This document shows, piece after piece, positions 61,520 through 64,000 of a stretch of 64,000 nucleotides of DNA. The stretch's first letter is position 1. Every line of letters begins with the position of its first letter. The stretch is from Streptomyces sp. 6-11-2 (GTDB lineage Bacteria; Actinomycetota; Actinomycetes; Streptomycetales; Streptomycetaceae), in assembly GCF_006540305.1 (NCBI RefSeq), contig NZ_BJOR01000001.1, positions 5,022,001 through 5,086,000 of the forward strand, in the 5' to 3' direction. The notes beneath the pieces are model-generated. The model did not search any database. It was given only the letters and a program-made list of their open reading frames with translations, and was not told the DNA's origin. The position numbers were made by a program, and so were the translations under genes.

Positions 61520-62779
61520 TCACGCCTCCTCGGACAGCAGGGTGCGTCCCCACCAGTCGCGCGCGTCACGCACGCCGGGCGGAACCGCGAAGATCGCCGA
61601 ACCCACGTGCTGGATGTACTGGTTGAGCGCGTCCGACGCCGCCAGCTTGCGCTGGAGCGGGATGAACCCGTTGCGTGGGTCGCGCTGGTAGGCCAGGAAG
61701 AACAGTCCGGCGTCCAGGCGGCCGAGGCCGTCGGTTCCGTCGGTGAAGGAGTAGCCGCGGCGCAGGATCGTGATCCCGCCGTTGGCGTCGGGGTGCGAGA
61801 GCCGTACGTGTGCGTCGGGCTTCATCGCCTTCAGGAACGGCTCGTCGTGCTCCTTGGCCCTGCCGACCGGCGCGCCCTCGCCCTTGTCCCGGCCGAAGAT
61901 GTCCTCCTGCTCCTGGAGCGGAGCCCGGTCCCAGGTCTCGATGTTCATCCGGATGCGCCGGGCGACGACGTACGAACCCCCGTGCATCCAGGCGTCGTTC
62001 GCGCCGCCGTCCTTGTCGCCGACCCATACGAACTTGTCCAGCCGGCCGGTCTCGGTGCCCGCGATGTTGCGGGTGCCGTCCTTGAACCCGAAGAGGTTGC
62101 GCGGGGTGTGGGCGTCCGGGGTGGTGGAGGAGGTCTTGCCGAAGCCGAGCTGGGACCAGCGGACGGCGACCTTGCCGAAGCCGATGCGGGCCAGGTTGCG
62201 GATCGCGTGCACGGCGACCTGCGGGTCGTCCGCGCAGGCCTGGATGCACAGGTCGCCGCCGGTGCGGGAGCGGTCCAGGTTGTCGCCGGGGAACTTGGGC
62301 AGGTCCACCAGGGCGGCCGGCCGCTTGTCCCGCAGCCCGAACTTCTCGAACAGCGACGGCCCGAAGCCGATGGTCAGCGTCAGCCGCGAGGGCTTGAGGC
62401 CGAGCGCCTCGCCGGTGTCGTCGGGCGGCGCCTCGGCGAGTCCACCGTACGCGCCCTCACCGACCTCCTTGCCGGCGGTCATCCGGCGCGCGGCGGCCGT
62501 CCAGTCCTTCAGCATCCGCACGAACTCGGCGCGGTCGTCGGTCTTCACGTCGAACGCGGCGAAGTGCAGACGGTCCTGCACGGGCGTGGCGATGCCGGCC
62601 TGGTGGGCGCCGTGGAACTCCACCGCGCCGCCCGCCTCCGCGCCGACCGGGTCGAGGTCGGAGCCGGCCTTGGTCATCGCCACCGCGCCGCCGGCCGCGA
62701 CGGCACCGAGCGCGATCCCGGCCCCGCCCCAGCCGATCACGGCACGGCGGGACGGAGTGCCGCCCTGGGTCTCGGTCAT
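61520..62779 (-). CDS. efeB: Deferrochelatase/peroxidase EfeB (DyP type, Tat exported)
   Basis: 419 residues, ATG 62779. The Tat signal PSRRAVIGWGGAGIALGAV fits SRRxVIG. DyP motifs: FGFKDGTRNIAG (GxxDG with the catalytic Asp), the distal Arg region and the proximal haem His in SHPDANGG or nearby. EfeB uses haem to oxidise iron or recover it from haem outside the membrane. It is 10 bp after the efeO stop and 3 bp before the efeU start region, so all three are one operon. Confidence 0.93.
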   Translation of the reverse strand: MTETQGGTPSRRAVIGWGGAGIALGAVAAGGAVAMTKAGSDLDPVGAEAGGAVEFHGAHQAGIATPVQDRLHFAAFDVKTDDRAEFVRMLKDWTAAARRMTAGKEVGEGAYGGLAEAPPDDTGEALGLKPSRLTLTIGFGPSLFEKFGLRDKRPAALVDLPKFPGDNLDRSRTGGDLCIQACADDPQVAVHAIRNLARIGFGKVAVRWSQLGFGKTSSTTPDAHTPRNLFGFKDGTRNIAGTETGRLDKFVWVGDKDGGANDAWMHGGSYVVARRIRMNIETWDRAPLQEQEDIFGRDKGEGAPVGRAKEHDEPFLKAMKPDAHVRLSHPDANGGITILRRGYSFTDGTDGLGRLDAGLFFLAYQRDPRNGFIPLQRKLAASDALNQYIQHVGSAIFAVPPGVRDARDWWGRTLLSEEA

Positions 62780-62789
62780 GTCCCGCCCT

Positions 62790-63926
62790 CTACTTCACAA
62801 CGGCCGCGGCGAGCTTGGACAGCGGCTCGGCGAGCGCGTTCACCGCGTCCGAGAGCTCCTTGCGCTCGTCCTTGCCGACCTTGTCGTAGGAGACGAACTC
62901 GTACGACGTCCTGTCCGTGCGGTACTTGTCGAGAAGCGTTTCGAGCGCGGCGAACTGCTTGTCGAGCTCCTTGGCCAGCGCCGGGTCGTTCTTCGCGGCG
63001 ACCGGCTTGAGGAGTTCGTACGCCTTCTGCGCGCCCTCGACGTTGCCCTTGAAGTCGACCAGGTCGGTGTGGGCGTAGCGGTCCTCCTCGCCGGTGACCT
63101 TGCCCTGGGCGACCTCGTCGAGGAGTTCCTTGGCGCCGTTGGCCATGGAGGTCGGGGTGATCTCGGCGGTGCCGACCCGCTTCTGCCAGTCCTGGAGGTC
63201 GGTGAGGAGCTGGTCGGCGAGCGCCTGCTCGCCGGCGCCGATCCTGCCGTCCTTCCACAGCGACTTCTCCAGGCGGTGCCAGCCGGTCCACTTCTGGCCG
63301 TCCTCCAGGCCGTCCTCGCGGACGTCGACCTTGGGGTCGATGTCGCCGAAGGACTCCGCGACCGGCTCGGTGCGCTCCCAGCCGAGGCGGGAGATCGCGT
63401 ACGCCTTCTTGGCGGCCGGCACGTCGCCCGCCTTGATCGCCTTCACGAAGGCCTCGACACGGGGCAGGGTCTCGTCGGCCTGCTCCTGGACGTACCGGCG
63501 GTAGTCGGCGACGGCCGCGTCCAGCTTCGGGTCGCGCTTGGCGACCGTGCCGCCGGTCGCCTTGACCTCCTGGCGGATGCCCTTGCCCTTCATGCCCGGC
63601 TTGCAGGCGATGACGTACTCGCCGGCCTTCACCTCGGCGGTGACCTTCTGCTTGATGCCGGGGCCGATGTTCTCGCGCTCGGCGACGATCCGGTCGTCCG
63701 GGAAGAGGAGGTAGACCTCGGTGACCTTCGAGCCCTTGTTCTCGATGGCGAGCTCGACGTGTCCGGCCGGGAACGCCTTCTTCGAGACCTCGCAGGAGTC
63801 GTCCTTCGCGGTCACGTCGACCACACGGCCGGCGTCCTGCGTGCCGCTTTTCTGCGTACAGGCCGTCACGGCGGTCAGCGCGACCGCCGCCGCGGCGGTG
63901 ATGACGGAGAAGCGGACGGCTCGCAC
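62790..63926 (-). CDS. efeO: Iron-uptake lipoprotein EfeO (cupredoxin plus M75)
   Basis: 378 residues from GTG 63926 with CGGGAG 6 nt upstream. A lipobox (LTAVTACTQ) ends the signal. Residues about 30-125 are the cupredoxin-like domain (HVELAIENKGSKVTEVYLLF), and from about 130 the M75 helical domain begins, with the GWHRLEKSLW (HxxE) iron motif. EfeO binds iron at the membrane face and feeds EfeU. It is the first gene of the operon, directly downstream of an iron box. Confidence 0.93.
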   Translation of the reverse strand: MRAVRFSVITAAAAVALTAVTACTQKSGTQDAGRVVDVTAKDDSCEVSKKAFPAGHVELAIENKGSKVTEVYLLFPDDRIVAERENIGPGIKQKVTAEVKAGEYVIACKPGMKGKGIRQEVKATGGTVAKRDPKLDAAVADYRRYVQEQADETLPRVEAFVKAIKAGDVPAAKKAYAISRLGWERTEPVAESFGDIDPKVDVREDGLEDGQKWTGWHRLEKSLWKDGRIGAGEQALADQLLTDLQDWQKRVGTAEITPTSMANGAKELLDEVAQGKVTGEEDRYAHTDLVDFKGNVEGAQKAYELLKPVAAKNDPALAKELDKQFAALETLLDKYRTDRTSYEFVSYDKVGKDERKELSDAVNALAEPLSKLAAAVVK

Positions 63927-63977
63927 GAGGGCTCCCGGAAGTGGCTGGAAGGTGACCTGACACCCCACGACCCTTGG

Positions 63978-63996
63978 TGAGGCTTGCCTAACTTAA
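63978..63996 (-). promoter_or_regulatory. DmdR/IdeR-type iron box upstream of efeO
   Basis: On the minus strand the site reads TTAAGTTAGGCAAGCCTCA, 15 of 19 matches to the DmdR1/IdeR consensus TTAGGTTAGGCTAACCTAA. It is 51 bp upstream of the efeO start, so iron-loaded DmdR should repress the operon. Confidence 0.8.
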
Positions 63997-64000
63997 CCGA

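Overview
The window looks like chromosomal DNA of a Streptomyces or close relative. GC content is very high throughout. Start codons are a mix of ATG, GTG, TTG and probably CTG, and several genes look leaderless. The gene families fit: a conservon (cvnABCD plus cytochrome P450), a gamma-butyrolactone-receptor-like TetR regulator, a bifunctional RNase H/phosphatase, a class A RNase P RNA, efeOBU under a DmdR-type iron box, and urease genes in the order ureABCFGD. No rRNA, tRNA or CRISPR array was seen.

Layout. 1-12.3 kb: core-type genes for small membrane and secreted proteins, a cell-wall amidase, two SAM methyltransferases, an MFS exporter with a fused C-terminal domain, an ABC exporter with its own two-component system, and a MaoC-type hydratase. 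12.3-20.4 kb: a very repetitive Pro/Gly-rich protein, then Nif3-like, zinc-ribbon and RNase H/phosphatase genes, yaaA and an RNB nuclease. 20.4-26.3 kb: a decayed island around rnpB. It holds a frameshifted Uma2 gene, a P-loop ATPase fused at its 3' end to the tail of a kinase gene, an argS fragment, an intact VapBC toxin-antitoxin pair, and xis/integrase remnants of an integrative element. 26.3-32.3 kb: a conservon with an atypical CYP157-like P450, then a second, convergent P450. 32.6-37.4 kb: urease structural and accessory genes. 38-41.2 kb: a PGRP-type amidase and the TetR regulator.

41.4-49.2 kb is the most striking part. A 7.8-kb Tn554-like transposon encodes two tyrosine recombinases and a coiled-coil TnpC-like protein, each overlapping the next by 4 nt. 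It has split a MazG-like gene. The 6-bp core CACCTG flanks the element on both sides, and removing the element plus one core restores the MazG-like frame exactly. The cargo is a NUDIX hydrolase, two unknown genes, and an IS982-type insertion that itself encloses a small unrelated gene.

49.4-64 kb is core again: DoxX, a SnoaL-like protein, a D,D-carboxypeptidase, two oxidoreductases, a Bcr/CflA-type exporter coupled to a serine hydrolase, Rsm22, a TetR regulator, a primase-polymerase-like protein, and the EfeUOB iron-uptake operon with an extra lipoprotein gene.

All functions are inferred from sequence reading alone; no database search was run.
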